From: Haliotis asinina
Taxonomy: Eukaryota > Mollusca > Gastropoda > Lepetellida > Haliotidae
Assembly: GCF_037392515.1 (NCBI RefSeq)
Contig: NC_090282.1
Location: forward strand, 54,088,843-54,152,842
Length of the DNA: 64,000 bases
Direction: 5' to 3'
The notes beneath the pieces are model-generated. The model did not search any database. It was not told where the DNA came from and was given only the letters and a program-made list of their open reading frames with translations. Position 1 is the stretch's first letter, and the number at the start of each line of letters is the position of its first letter. Positions 33,801 through 45,600 of the stretch are shown here, piece after piece. Position numbers and translations under genes: made by a program.

Positions 33801-34369
33801 ACATTACATAATTATACTGCAACATAATATAGCATGGTCGAATCGCTCAGATCCATTCCACAATTGGAATCATGTATGCGAAGGTCGTGTTTGTCGACAT
33901 GCAGGTTACATGTGCCCACTAGATTTTATCCTACGAAAACATTATTTTGAGATAGTTTTTCCACATACAATTTGGAAAGGATCCACAACGAGATGTAGGA
34001 AGTTGTGAAAATCCAGACTTACTTCAATTAAGATCATAACATTACTGTAGGGAGGGGCGGAAATGAAAAGAGTATGGTCCACTGACTGAGGCAGGTTAGC
34101 CTGTATTTACCACAGGGTTGAGAATGGTGAGATTCCATCTGTTACGTCGAGAAACGTTTACCCATGCCGACAAACCCGGACTCACCACACTAACTCTTGT
34201 TCACGGGACATGAGAACACATACTGCTGCACTATGAACACACCAACCACATTGGTGCGACTTGTTTTAATGACAACTTGTCCCCAGTGAGATACAGACTT
34301 GTGGAGGACCCACTTGTTACCGTACTAACTCAATCAGAAATACTCCGACCTTCACTCGTCAATGTACGG

Positions 34370-34565
34370 GTTGGAATAGTACCCCTCAGTGACCTATGCT
34401 TGTAAGAGGCGACTAACGGGATCGGATGGTCAGGCTCGCTGACTTGGTTGACACAGATCGATGGTCAAGCTGTTGATCATTCGATTGTCTGGTTCAGACT
34501 GGATTCTTTAAAGACCGCCGCCATATAGCTGGAATATTGCTAAGTGCGGCGTAAAACTAAACTCA
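34370..34565 (+). repeat. Haliotis-type SINE copy, 5' truncated
   Basis: Begins near CCTATGCTTGTAAGAGGCGA and contains CTAACGGGATCGGATGGTCA, GACTTGGTTGACACAGATCG, CATTCGATTGTCTGGTTCAG and CATATAGCTGGAATATTGCT, ending GTAAAACTAAACTCAGTC. Confidence 0.82.
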
Positions 34566-34897
34566 GTCGGTCTCCACGATCTACCCCTATGATACGTGAT
34601 CACACAACAGAAAGTGTTGTCCAGTGTATAAATCTCCAATTTATTATGGTAACTATAGTAGAAAGTAGATATGACACTCTGGGTACTCGATGATGCCAAG
34701 AACGCCCTCCATGTTGTCGTGTCATGGTTGTGTTGAAGGTTGCTTCTGTCTATAGTGATTCCAATCTGCGCACAGGGCGAAATGCCTCATCTTGTTGGCA
34801 GATGGTATTTGAAAGGCTTCTCCCAGCACACTTCATGAATTGAATTATAATCTTTGGAATTTTGTATTTGCTCGTAAACCGGCTTGAAACATCATAA

Positions 34898-35287
34898 TCA
34901 GTCTGTTCCCTCGTCTTCCTTCTCCACTGATGACACGTTTTCTGTGGCCCGTCCCACCTCGTCCTCAATACCTTCTGATTGAAGATAGTCCCATACTTCA
35001 TACGCCGACAGCAGTAATCCCCCTTGGCACCGCTCTCCAGTCATAATCGCCACAATGCGTAACAAGTGTAGAGACTCTAAGATATTAAAACTGGAGGAAT
35101 TTACCAAGTTCCCGTCGTAAGTACGGTTAATTTGCCGGAAATTGACAAGTGCGCGAGCCACGTGCGGAGTGAACAAGTGTCGGGAATTAGTCGAAATTAA
35201 AGTAATGAGAAAATTCGCGGCATCTGCCGGCCAATATACCAGTGTACAGGATACGCGGTTCCATGCAAGATGCGGGGGTACCCTCAT
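34898..35287 (-). CDS. Hypothetical 129-codon ORF, function unknown
   Basis: Open minus-strand frame from an ATG at 35287 (MRVPPHLAWNRVSC) to a stop at 34898-34900. It includes HLFTPHVARALVNFRQINRT and ILESLHLLRIVAIMTGERCQ and an acidic C terminus ending VEKEDEGTD. The composition is protein-like, but I recognise no domain, and there is no clear splice structure or promoter. It may be a decayed exon or chance. Confidence 0.2.
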   Translation of the reverse strand: MRVPPHLAWNRVSCTLVYWPADAANFLITLISTNSRHLFTPHVARALVNFRQINRTYDGNLVNSSSFNILESLHLLRIVAIMTGERCQGGLLLSAYEVWDYLQSEGIEDEVGRATENVSSVEKEDEGTD

Positions 35288-35644
35288 ACTAAAAAAGGAG
35301 ACACTCTACCACGGGCAGTAATTTCAACACGTTCTATGACTTAAGCTTGTGAGACAGAGGGGAGAATTTACTCTTCATCTGTGCAATGGGATTGTACTCA
35401 AAAGAGTCCAGTACTTTAAATGAATATTGGATTGTAATGGCAAACAAAGGCAATTACCGAACGCAGCAGATTACCTCTGATGATAAATAACGCCACCGCC
35501 TTTCATGTCGCAGCCATATCGCCCCGAACATTCGTGTAAGTATTTGAAATCCTAGATGACGCATGTACAGGATATTCTAGAGGAAAAGTAACTGCTTAAT
35601 ACGCAATACAGAAAGTTGTATTGATCTGTTACGTTCTTACATGC

Positions 35645-35758
35645 AAGTCCTGCCAACCCCTACCTCTACACAGCCCGCCACCTTACCCGAAGTTATCCCA
35701 TACCCCAAAACACACATCCAACCCCGAACCCTACACACACACACACACACACACACAG

Positions 35759-35790
<32 letters not shown>

Positions 35791-35803
35791 ACACACACAC
35801 AGA

Positions 35804-35838
<35 letters not shown>

Positions 35839-36087
35839 CCCCCTTACACATACATCCAATCCCCAGAAACTCACACCTACCCATTCCCGACAGCCATCTT
35901 GTTCCAACCTATGCAATCACGTTCACACACGCTGACTTTCTAAGATCACCCTTATCTAGTACCTGGCGTCTGCATGACAGCACATATCAGACGTCACATG
36001 AGTCAATACAACCCCTACACACACACACAGCCCACCACCTTACCCGAAGTTATCCCATACCCCAAAACACACATCCAACCCCGAACC

Positions 36088-36185
<98 letters not shown>

Positions 36186-36436
36186 CCCCCTTACACATAC
36201 ATCCAATCCCCAGAAACTCACACCTACCCATTCCCGACAGCCATCTTGTTCCAACCTATGCAATCACGTTCACACACGCTGACTTTCTAAGATCACCCTT
36301 ATCTAGTACCTGGCGTCTGCATGACAGCACATGTCAGACGTCACATGAGTCAATACAACCCCTACACACACACACAGCCCACCACCTTACCCGAAGTTAT
36401 CCCATACCCCAAAACACACATCCAACCCCGAACCCT

Positions 36437-36468
<32 letters not shown>

Positions 36469-36545
36469 ACACACTCACACACATATACACACACTCACAC
36501 ACATATACACACACGCACACACACCTGTTACCACACCGCTACTTC
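35645..36545. repeat. About 347-bp unit in three tandem copies, each with a (CA)n core
   Basis: Copies start near 35650, 36003 and 36350. Each has ACCTTACCCGAAGTTATCCC, AACACACATCCAACCCCGAA, then a CA tract. The first two continue with CCAATCCCCAGAAACTCACA, ATGCAATCACGTTCACACAC and CTAGTACCTGGCGTCTGCAT. The CA tract is interrupted in copy 1, pure for about 50 dinucleotides in copy 2, and mixed with CT/TA in copy 3, which is truncated. All ORFs here are TH/CV dipeptide artefacts. Confidence 0.93.
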
Positions 36546-39254
36546 AACGTGGCCGTCATGACCAACTTTACACACCATACGCCGGCGTTAAAATACACTC
36601 CCCATCTGTATTGATCTTATTCATTGTAGAAGTGAAACATTTGTAACCCCGATGCAGCAACACTTTTGGGCTGTGTATACTGTACACCCATCCACGCGTG
36701 GCTTAAAGCCCTTCCTACGCGCCCTGACCCCAAGCCACTTACCCCCGACACCCACCCTACATGGGACATAATTAACATACTGGAGATAGCTGAGCCCTCA
36801 TTTGCCTGCAGCGAGGTTGGATTCGGCAAATTAACAATTAGTGAAAATCATTTTTCGCTAATGATGAAATCGTTTAGCACTTGCTGCCTTTAATACCTGA
36901 TAATGAAATATATATTTCAGGTAACCGCCTAATCTTGCTATTAAATCGCTGACGATCGAGACACACTTAGCAGTTGATCGTTTCCTTATTACAAGAACAT
37001 GAAAGGTTATTCACAATCGTCAGACAGCATGTTCCGACGCTGTACGTTCGACCGATGTATTGGTGTGTCACGGGGGTTAATATGTACCAGCTAGAGGTGC
37101 TTAGACTTGATGTATCGCAACATCAGAGCTGCGAGAATATTAATTATAGGCACCCTGTCCGTAAAAGCTTCTATTGCCAATGTCAGGTGCGCGATACGCC
37201 TCCCATTTCTTTCTACAAGAAAATTATACAGATGTACCTACTTCGATTTATTTTATACCTTTGAACTAGTTCTGTTAGCATTTTGTGAGTTTCATGTTTA
37301 ATGAACATCGAAATTATAGAATTATTTATCTCTGCATTTAGTAGCATATCCTAAAGTTGTGTAGTTTACCCGTTGACGGGTGAATACAAGTACCATGCGA
37401 TTTCCAGGTATACACATGCTTTGGTGAATTTATGTATATCTCATGACATGATCACGTCACGTTCCAGTCATCTACCCTAGTGAACACGCTGATATTGTAC
37501 TCTATTTTGGGATCACTTTAGAATTTTGTGTTTGCTGTTTTATTGTTATTATTTTTTAAACCGTTGTGCATTTTTTAACGGTTTATAACAGTTTCTAACA
37601 AAACCATGTAAAATGCTGAAATGAGACCCATTTAGGAAAACAATTCAGAAGACACAACATTGGTGACAGAAGAAGACTGATCACATTGTGCTATGTTCTG
37701 TTCGTGTGTTGTGAACATTGTTGGTTCTGTTACCTATTGTTTATTGTTGAACACTGATGGTAGCTATGACAGCGTATTGATGTTTATTGACCACAGTTTG
37801 AGGCTGAAATGTCTCTAGGCTTAAGTCATGTAGTGTCATAGTCGTTGTGATAAAATGCTTCCTAAATATCTGCCTTACATAACCTGGCAAATAAACCATT
37901 CAAACACATCTGCGGTGAATTATCACCGACAATAAAACTGTGACATCACTTTCAAAGTAAAGTTTCACTTCCCATCTACTTGTGGGCTGCACGGTTCATT
38001 TGGGACAAATCGAGCCTCCAGGAAGTGACGTCACGAAATATACGAGGTCCATGCACCTGTTGTAGAAGTTTGTTTAATACGAAACAGAGTAAGTGAAACC
38101 GAAATAAATTGTGAAAGTAGGACGCCGTGAAATTGATGTACTCCTTGAGAAGACGCATTTTGTTCCTGCAGCTTCATCAGAGTATTGTTGAACATTTTGT
38201 CCCATTTATACTCAAACTCGAGGGAAGAAAATGGCCAATGTCAGCAAGTAGAATTATTAATTTTCAAAGAGAGAAACATTAATATTATGACTGCTGAAAA
38301 TTGATTTATTTCTTTCGTAAATGTGCTGTAGGTTAAGATGTAATTTACACCATTCTACTCTTGGATACTCTTGTGAGTAAGGTGAAAACATTTATGAAGT
38401 ATTTTCACTTTCATTTTACAGTTTATTCAGTTTTAGGTGGAGTTATTTATGGCATTTACAACACTAATCCACCCGTATCCAAATGAACTATCGTGTATAA
38501 GCCTTAGCAGTACATATACATGGTGCTGCCATACACCCATTATAATGTCATTGAAATAAGGTTCAGCAGGCCGTCATATCTAGATCTTGTACACACCAGA
38601 AACTAATGACCTTCACAATCATTATATTTTTATAGTTTGGTGGGGCGGTATATTTTATGCCGCACAAAATAAAACAATCTAACACAGAGTTAACTAACCG
38701 CTGACTTCGGGCCTCAGGGTGCGCCAAAGATTAAGATTAAGATTTCAAGAGAAAAAGGATAGGTTCGTAACCGCAAGAAAGAAAACAGGGGGAAAAAATC
38801 CTCAAAATACTCCTGGCCATTTGTGACAATTTAAGTGTGAATAATTCATTTGCCAATTCAACGTTTGGTGGCTTATGGCGTGTCGTAGTGGTGTGACCGT
38901 CACGAGAGGTGACCTGCATTCAAATCAACCCGCCATCAATATTTAAAATTTCATCCTCAACGTGTCCTTTCCATGTGGCACGGCATGCGACTTGCAGCCA
39001 CACGACACTTCGCACTCTCGGCCCTCGGTGATTGTCTCCCTTGTTCATTTGGGATTTTGCTTTTCGCCAAAGAGGATAGGATGTATGCACATAGTACAAG
39101 AAGCCATGTACATATTTTTTGTCTGTTCAATGCACACTTGTCAAATATTAAAATATAGTAAACTGTAAACAAGCCAGCTCCACTGAATGGGTTCGCGTTT
39201 ATTCTTGTATTGACCCAAAAAGTAATCCTGGTCTACATGTTCGTTGATTCTGGA
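36546..39254. other. Intergenic stretch, no gene recognised
   Basis: Only short ORFs, none with recognisable domains. AT-rich in 37300-37950 and 38200-38700. Confidence 0.45.
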
Positions 39255-39965
39255 GGTTCTACTTGTACAGTGAGTCCTGAGGTTGTACCTGTACGGTGAA
39301 GTTGGAGGTTCTGCCTGCACGATGAGGCTTGAGGTTCTATGTGTACGGTGAGGTTCTACCTGTATGGTGAAGTTGGAGGTTCGGCCTGTACGATGAAGCT
39401 TGAGGTTCTATCTATCCGATGAGGCTTGAAGTTCAATATGTACAATGAGGCTTGAGGTTCTACGAGTACAGTGAGGCCTGAGGTTCTACATGTACGGTGA
39501 GGTTTGAGGTTCTATTTGTACGGTGAGGCTTGAGGGTCTACCTGTACGGTGAAGTTGGAGGTTCTACCTTTACGATGAGGCTTGAGGTTCTGTGTGTACG
39601 GTGAGGCTTGAGGTTCTATCTATACGATGAGGCTTGAAGTTCTATCTGTACAATGAGGCTTGAGGTTCTACGTGTACAGTGAGGCCTGAGGTTCTACCTG
39701 TACGGTGAAGTTTGGTTCGGCCTGTACAGTGAGGCTTGAGATTCTATCTATACGATGAGGCTTGAGATTCTATCTATACGATGAAGCTTGAGGTTCTATC
39801 TATACGATGAGGCTTGAGGTTCTATCTATACGATGAGGCTTGAGGTTCTATCTATACGATGAGTTTTACCTGTATGGTGAAGTTGGTGGCTCTACCTGTA
39901 CAGTTAGGCCCCAGGTTCTGTCTGTACAGTGAAACTGAACTTTTCACTGTATGGTGGGATTGGAG
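39255..39965. repeat. Degenerate 26-bp minisatellite, about 27 copies
   Basis: Units read GAGGCTTGAGGTTCTATCTA plus TACGAT, with variants GTACGGTGA, GTTGGAGG and CCTGAGG. Spacing is irregular through small deletions, so this array is older than the 39- and 37-bp ones. Confidence 0.88.
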
Positions 39966-40751
39966 GATGTGCCTTTGTGAGATAAAGATTATATCAGCAA
40001 GATGAGGCACGCCGTAATTCACCTGGAAACGATTCTATACAGGACGTAAATGTGAAGACTGGCATAGGAACATAATGGTCTCAAATCTTGTACAACATAC
40101 AAACAGGTACAGCCACGGATTATTCTATCTTACTGATCACAATATACAGTAATCAAGTTAACTGAATGACATAACAAAGCGTACTGACGATTTCAGGTGG
40201 TACACCAACAGTGTAACTGGGGGGTACCTAGCACGTTCAAATATGTGACACTGTCATTTGAGAATTAGATAACGCTTATACCATTTACTCCACAGGTCGT
40301 AATTCAATGTTCTGCTTTATCAGCTGTGCGTGGATCACGTACAACGAACTCTTAATCCTTATTATTGTCGGACCATTCTGTTATCCGACTTGGGGTAGTA
40401 AGCTAGCATCGCGTGTCGCCTGGGGCGTGTGTATTTAGATGACCCGGGGTTTACAGAGGGAATTTATCCAACAAACTCCAAAACAAACAAATGAAAAACT
40501 GCAGTTGGACGACGTTCGTGTGGCAGCCAGTGTATCCAACCGTGAGTTATCCAGGCTGCCACCTTGGGGCACCTGTCTACCTGTCCTCACCTGGAACCCC
40601 ACTACATCAAAAGTGCCGACTGTCATTAGGGACGTCTGGCTATTCCGAAAAGCCTAATTACCACATTGCGTGATCAAAGTATGATGGCGATACGACTCTC
40701 TATGAGGACAATCGTCCGTGAGAAAAAGCAGGGAAATTCGAGAGTGGTTGG

Positions 40752-42835
40752 ACGCCGATGGGAGGGTAGCTCAGGGTTAGCGACAGGGAGAGGACGCTTG
40801 TAGGGAGGGTAGCTGAGGGTTAGCGACAGGGAGAGGACGCCTGGAGGGAGGGTAGCGCAGGGTTAGCGATCGGGAGAGGACGCCGGTATTAAGGTAGTTA
40901 TATGTAAGTGATCGGGAGAGGATGCCGGTAGGAAGGTAGTTTTATGTAAACGACTGGGAGAGGACGCTGGTAGGAAGGTACTTTTATGTAAATGATTGGG
41001 ACAGGACGCCGGTAGGAAGGTACTTTTATGTAAATGATTGGGACAGGACGCCGGTAGGAAGGTACTTTTATGTAAATGATTGGGACAGGACGCCGGTAGG
41101 ATGGTAGTTTTATGTAAATGATTGGGACAGGACGCCGGTAGGAAGGTAGTTTTATGTAAATGATTGGGAGAGGACGCCGGTAGGAAGGTACTTTTATGTA
41201 TATGATTGGGACAGGACGCCGGTAGGAAGGTAGTTATATGTAAATGATTGGGAGAGGATGCGGGTAAGAAGGTAGTTTTATGTAAATGATTGGGAGAGGA
41301 CGCCGGTAGGAAGGTACTTTTATGTAAATGATTGGGACAGGACGCCGGTAGGAAGGTACTTTTATGTAAATGATTGGGACAGGACGCCGGTATTAAGGTA
41401 GTTATATGTAAGTGATCGGGAGAGGACGCCGGAAGGAAGGTACTTTTATGTAAATGATTGGGACAGGACGCCGGTAGGAAGGTAGTTATATGTAAATGAT
41501 CGGGAGAGGACGCCGGTAGGAAGGTAGTTTTATGTAAATGATTGGGAAAGGACGCCGGTAGGAAGGTAGTTTTATGTAAATGATTGGGACAAGACGCCGG
41601 AAGGAAGGTAGTTTTATGTAAACGACTGGGAGAGGACGCTGGTAGGAAGGTAGTTTTATGTAAATGATTGGGACAGGACGCCGGTAGGAAGGTACTTTTA
41701 TGTAAATGATCGGGAGAGGACGCGGGTAGGAAGGTAGTTTTATGTAAATGATTGGGACAGGACGTGGGTTGGAAGGTAATTTTATGTAAATGATTGGGAC
41801 AGGACGCCGGTAGGAAGGTAGTTATATGTAAATGATCGGGAGAGGACGCCGGTAGGAAGGTAGTTTTATGTAAATGATTGGGAAAGGACGCCGGAAGGAA
41901 GGTACTTTTATGTAAATGATTGGGACAAGACGCCGGAAGGAAGGTAGTTTTATGTAAACGACTGGGAGAGGACGCTGGTAGGAAGGTACTTTTATGTAAA
42001 TGATTGGGACAGGACGCCGGTAGGAAGGTAGTTTTATGTAAATGATTGGGACAGGACGCCGGAAGGAAGGTAGTTTTATGTAAATGATTGGGACAGGACG
42101 CCGGTAGGATGGTAGTTTTATGTAAATGATTGGGAGAGGACGCCGGTAGGAAGGTACTTTTATGTAAATGATTGGGACAGGACGCCGGTAGGAAGGTAGT
42201 TATATGTATATGATTGGGACAGGACGCCGGTAGGAAGGTAGTTATATGTAAATGATTGGGAGAGGATGCGGGTAAGAAGGTAGTTTTATGTAAATGATTG
42301 GGACAGGATGCCGGTAGGAGGGTAGTTATATATAAATGATCGGGAGAGGACGCCGGTAGGATGGTAGTTTTATGTAAATGATTGGGACAGGACGCCGGTA
42401 GGAAGGTACTTTTATGTAAATGATTGGGACAAGACGCCGGAAGGAAGGTACTTTTATGTAAATGATTGGGACAGGACGCCGGTAGGAAGGTACTTTTATG
42501 TAAATGATTGGGACAGGACGCCAGAAGGAAGGTACTTTTATGTAAATGATTGGGACAAGACGCCGGAAGGAAGGTACTTTTATGTAAATGATTGGGACAG
42601 GACGCCGGAAGGAAGGTAGTTTTATGTAAATGATTGGGATAGGACGCCGGTAGGAAGGAAGTTATATGTAAATGATCGGGAGAGGACGCGGGTAATAAGG
42701 TAGTTTTATGTAAATGATTGGGACAGGACGCGGGTTGGAAGGTAGTTTTATGTAAATGATTGGGACAGGACGCCGGTAGGAAGGAAGTCATATGTACGTG
42801 GCAGGGATAGGGTGCTTGTGGGGAGGGAAAATGTT
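40752..42835. repeat. 42-bp minisatellite, about 48 copies
   Basis: The unit reads GATTGGGACAGGACGCCGGT, AGGAAGGTAC, TTTTATGTAAAT. Variants include GATCGGGAGAGG, GTAGTTATATG and CGGAAGG. The leftmost copies differ more (GGGTAGCTCAGGGTTAGCGA). On the minus strand the 14-codon period reads TTFLPASCPNHLHK over and over. Confidence 0.95.
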
Positions 42836-43442
42836 GACAAATGGTGAGGTCAGGCAAGTGGTGGGCAGAGGACGGATGTTGTGTATGAGTCAAAGGAGGT
42901 AAGGTGTGTGTGAGGCAAGAGGTGTGTGAAACAAGGGATGAGGACGGTTTGTGTGAGACAAGGGAGGATGAAGGTGTGTGTGAGGTAAGGGAGGAGGACG
43001 GTGTGTGCGAGGTAGGGATGAGGACAGTGTGTGTGAGGTAGGGAGGAGGACGGTGTGTGTGAGGTAAGGGAGGAGGACGGTGTGTGTGAGACAAAGGAGG
43101 ATGAAGGTGTGTGTGAGGTAAGGGAGGAGGACGGTATGTGTGAAGTAAGGGAGGATGAAGGTGTGTGTGAGGTAAGGGAGAAGGCAGGTGTGTGTGAGGT
43201 AAGGGAGGAGGACGGTGTGTGTGAGGTAGGGATGAGGACGGTGTGTGTGAGTCAAGGGAGGAAGACGGTGTGTGTGAGGAAAGGGAGGATGAAGGTGTGT
43301 GTGAGGTAGGGATGAGGACGGTGTGTGTGAGGTAGGGATAAGGACGGTGTGTGTGAGGCAAGGGAGGAGGATGGTGTGTGTGAGGTAAGGGAGGAGGAAG
43401 GTCTCCGTGAGGCAAGGAAGGAGGACGGTGTGTGTGAGGCAA
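40863..43442 (-). other. 859-codon ORF made of tandem repeats, probably not a gene
   Basis: One minus-strand frame stays open across both neighbouring arrays. The first 170 or so residues are THRPPPLPHTH-type repeats from the purine-rich array; the rest is about 45 copies of TTFLPASCPNHLHK from the 42-bp array. No signal peptide, unique domain, splice site or promoter was seen. A repeat period divisible by three explains the length. A real repetitive protein cannot be fully excluded without transcript data. Confidence 0.6.
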
Positions 43443-43455
43443 AGGAGGAGGGATT
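42895..43455. repeat. Purine-rich minisatellite of about 24-27 bp
   Basis: Units read GTGTGTGTGAGGTAAGGGAG then GAGGACG, with GTAGGGATGAGGAC and GATGAAG variants. It follows the 42-bp array after about 60 bp. Confidence 0.88.
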
Positions 43456-44150
43456 GTTTTGGAGAATATGGAATGAAGGATTATGCGACTTCCAGTTTAG
43501 ATTGCACTGTTTAATCTGACGACGTCTGACTGATCGAATTAGCTGGAGCCACACCTAACCAATGCCTTATAATAAATGCATTGATGAATTTCCATGTCTA
43601 GATTAATATCTACTGATGTTGAACTGTCTTTTTATTGGTTGAATTCAAATAGTTATAATTCAAAGATCCATGAGGTGAATCAAAGATTGTGACCGCACAA
43701 AGATTTGAATCTTAACTTGTCTATCGTGCACAGAATACAGTGAGACATCCACCTTTTGTACCGTGTCACGGTACCCAAGTGGCGGTGTGGTAGGCAGGAT
43801 GTCTTCAGTACAGTCAACTGTCAAACATTACAACCTGTCCGCTCTAAATGTACCAATTTGGAGTGTCACTTTTCTGCCACATATACTCTAGTTTGTGTCA
43901 GCCTGTCGATTTTTGTCTCTGGAAACAGCCCACATGTTGTTGACATAATACAAAGTAATGTCTCACGTCCAGCCACACTTCAAAGCTTCAACATAATTAC
44001 TTAGTGTTTTTGTCTATACTGTGACTTCACATGTGACTAAAACGCCATGGATCTGCAAGTATAACATTGCTAATGACAGTCACGATGCAACTGGAAAGCA
44101 GTAGGTCGTTTAACAACGACTGCTGATTCATTTCCAAGTCCTGGGGTGTA
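43456..44150. other. Intergenic stretch, nothing recognised
   Basis: Short ORFs only; no repeat or transposon end identified. Confidence 0.5.
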
Positions 44151-44199
44151 TTGCCTCCCATTGCTTCTTCACACCTGTCTGGTTTGGTGAGACTGGTAA

Positions 44200-44760
44200 G
44201 GCGTCAAATGTGTAATCATGTGTGCCTTGTGTGTCATGCATGCAGGTTTCATGTGAGCCACGTCTGTCAGGTATTGTCAGGTTTGTTACTTCTATCAGGT
44301 TTAGTCATGTGTGTCACGTGCATCGGGTTTCAGTGAGGTGTGTCTGGTGGCTCATGTGTGTCAGGTGTGTTGTGAGTGTCATTTGTATGAGGATTGTTTT
44401 ATTGGGCATATAATATGTGACCATGCATATCATTTGTGTTTGAGTTCCATGATATGTGTCAAGTGTGACAAGTTTGGCCACATGTGTGGTGTCATATGTG
44501 TCAGATTTGTTCACATGTGTCAAGCATGTCACATTTGGTCACATGTGTCAAGCATGCCACTTTTGGTCACGTGTCAAGCATGTCACTTTTGGTTACATGT
44601 GCCAAGCATGTCAGGTTTGATCACATGTTAAGCATGTCAGATTTGGTCACATGTGTTAAGCATGTCAGATTTGGTCACATGTGTTAAGCATGTCAGATTT
44701 GGTCATGTGTGTCAAGCATTTCAGGTTTGGCCAAGTGTGTCATGTGTGACTGCTTGTGGT
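44200..44760. repeat. Degenerate minisatellite of about 28 bp
   Basis: Clear copies at 44500-44740 read CATGTCAGATTTGGTCACAT plus GTGTTAAG. To the left the pattern decays into related GTGTCAGGT and CATGTGTGTCA strings. Confidence 0.8.
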
Positions 44761-44869
44761 GATATGTTCTAGGGCAGTACTTCATGAAATGATCTCAGAC
44801 CATGTCAGGTGGTCTTGGGCGTCAGATTTGGTCATGTTTCTCTGATAAAAGTCTGGATGTCTTGGAGCT

Positions 44870-44992
44870 TCATCCATCAGCCAAACTGTGGTCAGTGACC
44901 AGCTGTAGCTCATCTTTGATGAATGCAGGGATGGTGTCACGCACAAGATGCTCCCCATGCTTGATTAGGCACTGCTTCCACTCAGTCATGGT
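44870..44992 (-). other. Coding-like terminal exon fragment, unidentified
   Basis: After a possible acceptor CCCAG (44997-44993) an open frame of 40 codons reads TMTEWKQCLIKHGEHLVRDT, then IPAFIKDELQLVTDHSLADG and stops at TGA 44872-44870. Codon composition looks like a real protein C terminus, but I recognise no family and found no partner exons between here and 51 kb. It may be a relic of a retrocopy. Confidence 0.25.
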
Positions 44993-45477
44993 CTGGGTTT
45001 TGGTGAAATTTGATCATCTGTATTCATATAAAATTGATTCTTCTATTTTTAGAGCAGAGATGGACAATGACCTCACATGATGATGTAATTTTCAAACCAT
45101 TAATATGTCTTCATTACGTTTCTGCATCACTTACTGTATCAGTTGTACACTACACATCTGTGCCCTGCAATGTGAGCTGTGCCTCTCCATATAAACAGTC
45201 TCAATGCACATGCAAGCATAGAGTCATTCTGAAGCCAGATGCAAACATGATGATGTCACTGCAACCATGACTCAGTGGCTATCATCAAACATAAAAACAC
45301 CTATCCATCATGATCTTTCAGAAATGATTTCCAACATTTCAAGGCATGTGAATGTATGATATCTCATCCTTCTGATATGTGGTCTCAACATCAACACTAT
45401 GCCAGTAATGATAGTGAGACTGAAGTATGCCCCAGAAATCTTTTAAACTAACAGGTAACTGTGATATGTGTTGTTTG

Positions 45478-45600
45478 TTGCTTCACTCAGCCAGGCAGTC
45501 TGTAAATAATCAAATCCTGACCACAGAATCCACTGATCAACAGCATGAGCATTGACATGTGTCAACCAAATCTGTGAGACTGACCACATAATTAAGAAAG
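45478..45600 (-). repeat. Degraded Haliotis-type SINE copy, minus strand
   Basis: Read on the minus strand: TTTGGTTGACACATGTCAAT, GCTCATGCTGTTGATCAGTG, GATTATTTACAGACTG. The 3' tail is lost. Confidence 0.65.

Noticed and set aside
33037..33827. ORFs of up to 255 codons on both strands
   Set aside because: They come from the 66-bp repeat, which has no stop in several frames. No promoter, unique domain or splice signal supports them.
35621..36614. TH- and CV-rich ORFs
   Set aside because: Simple translation of CA dinucleotide tracts.
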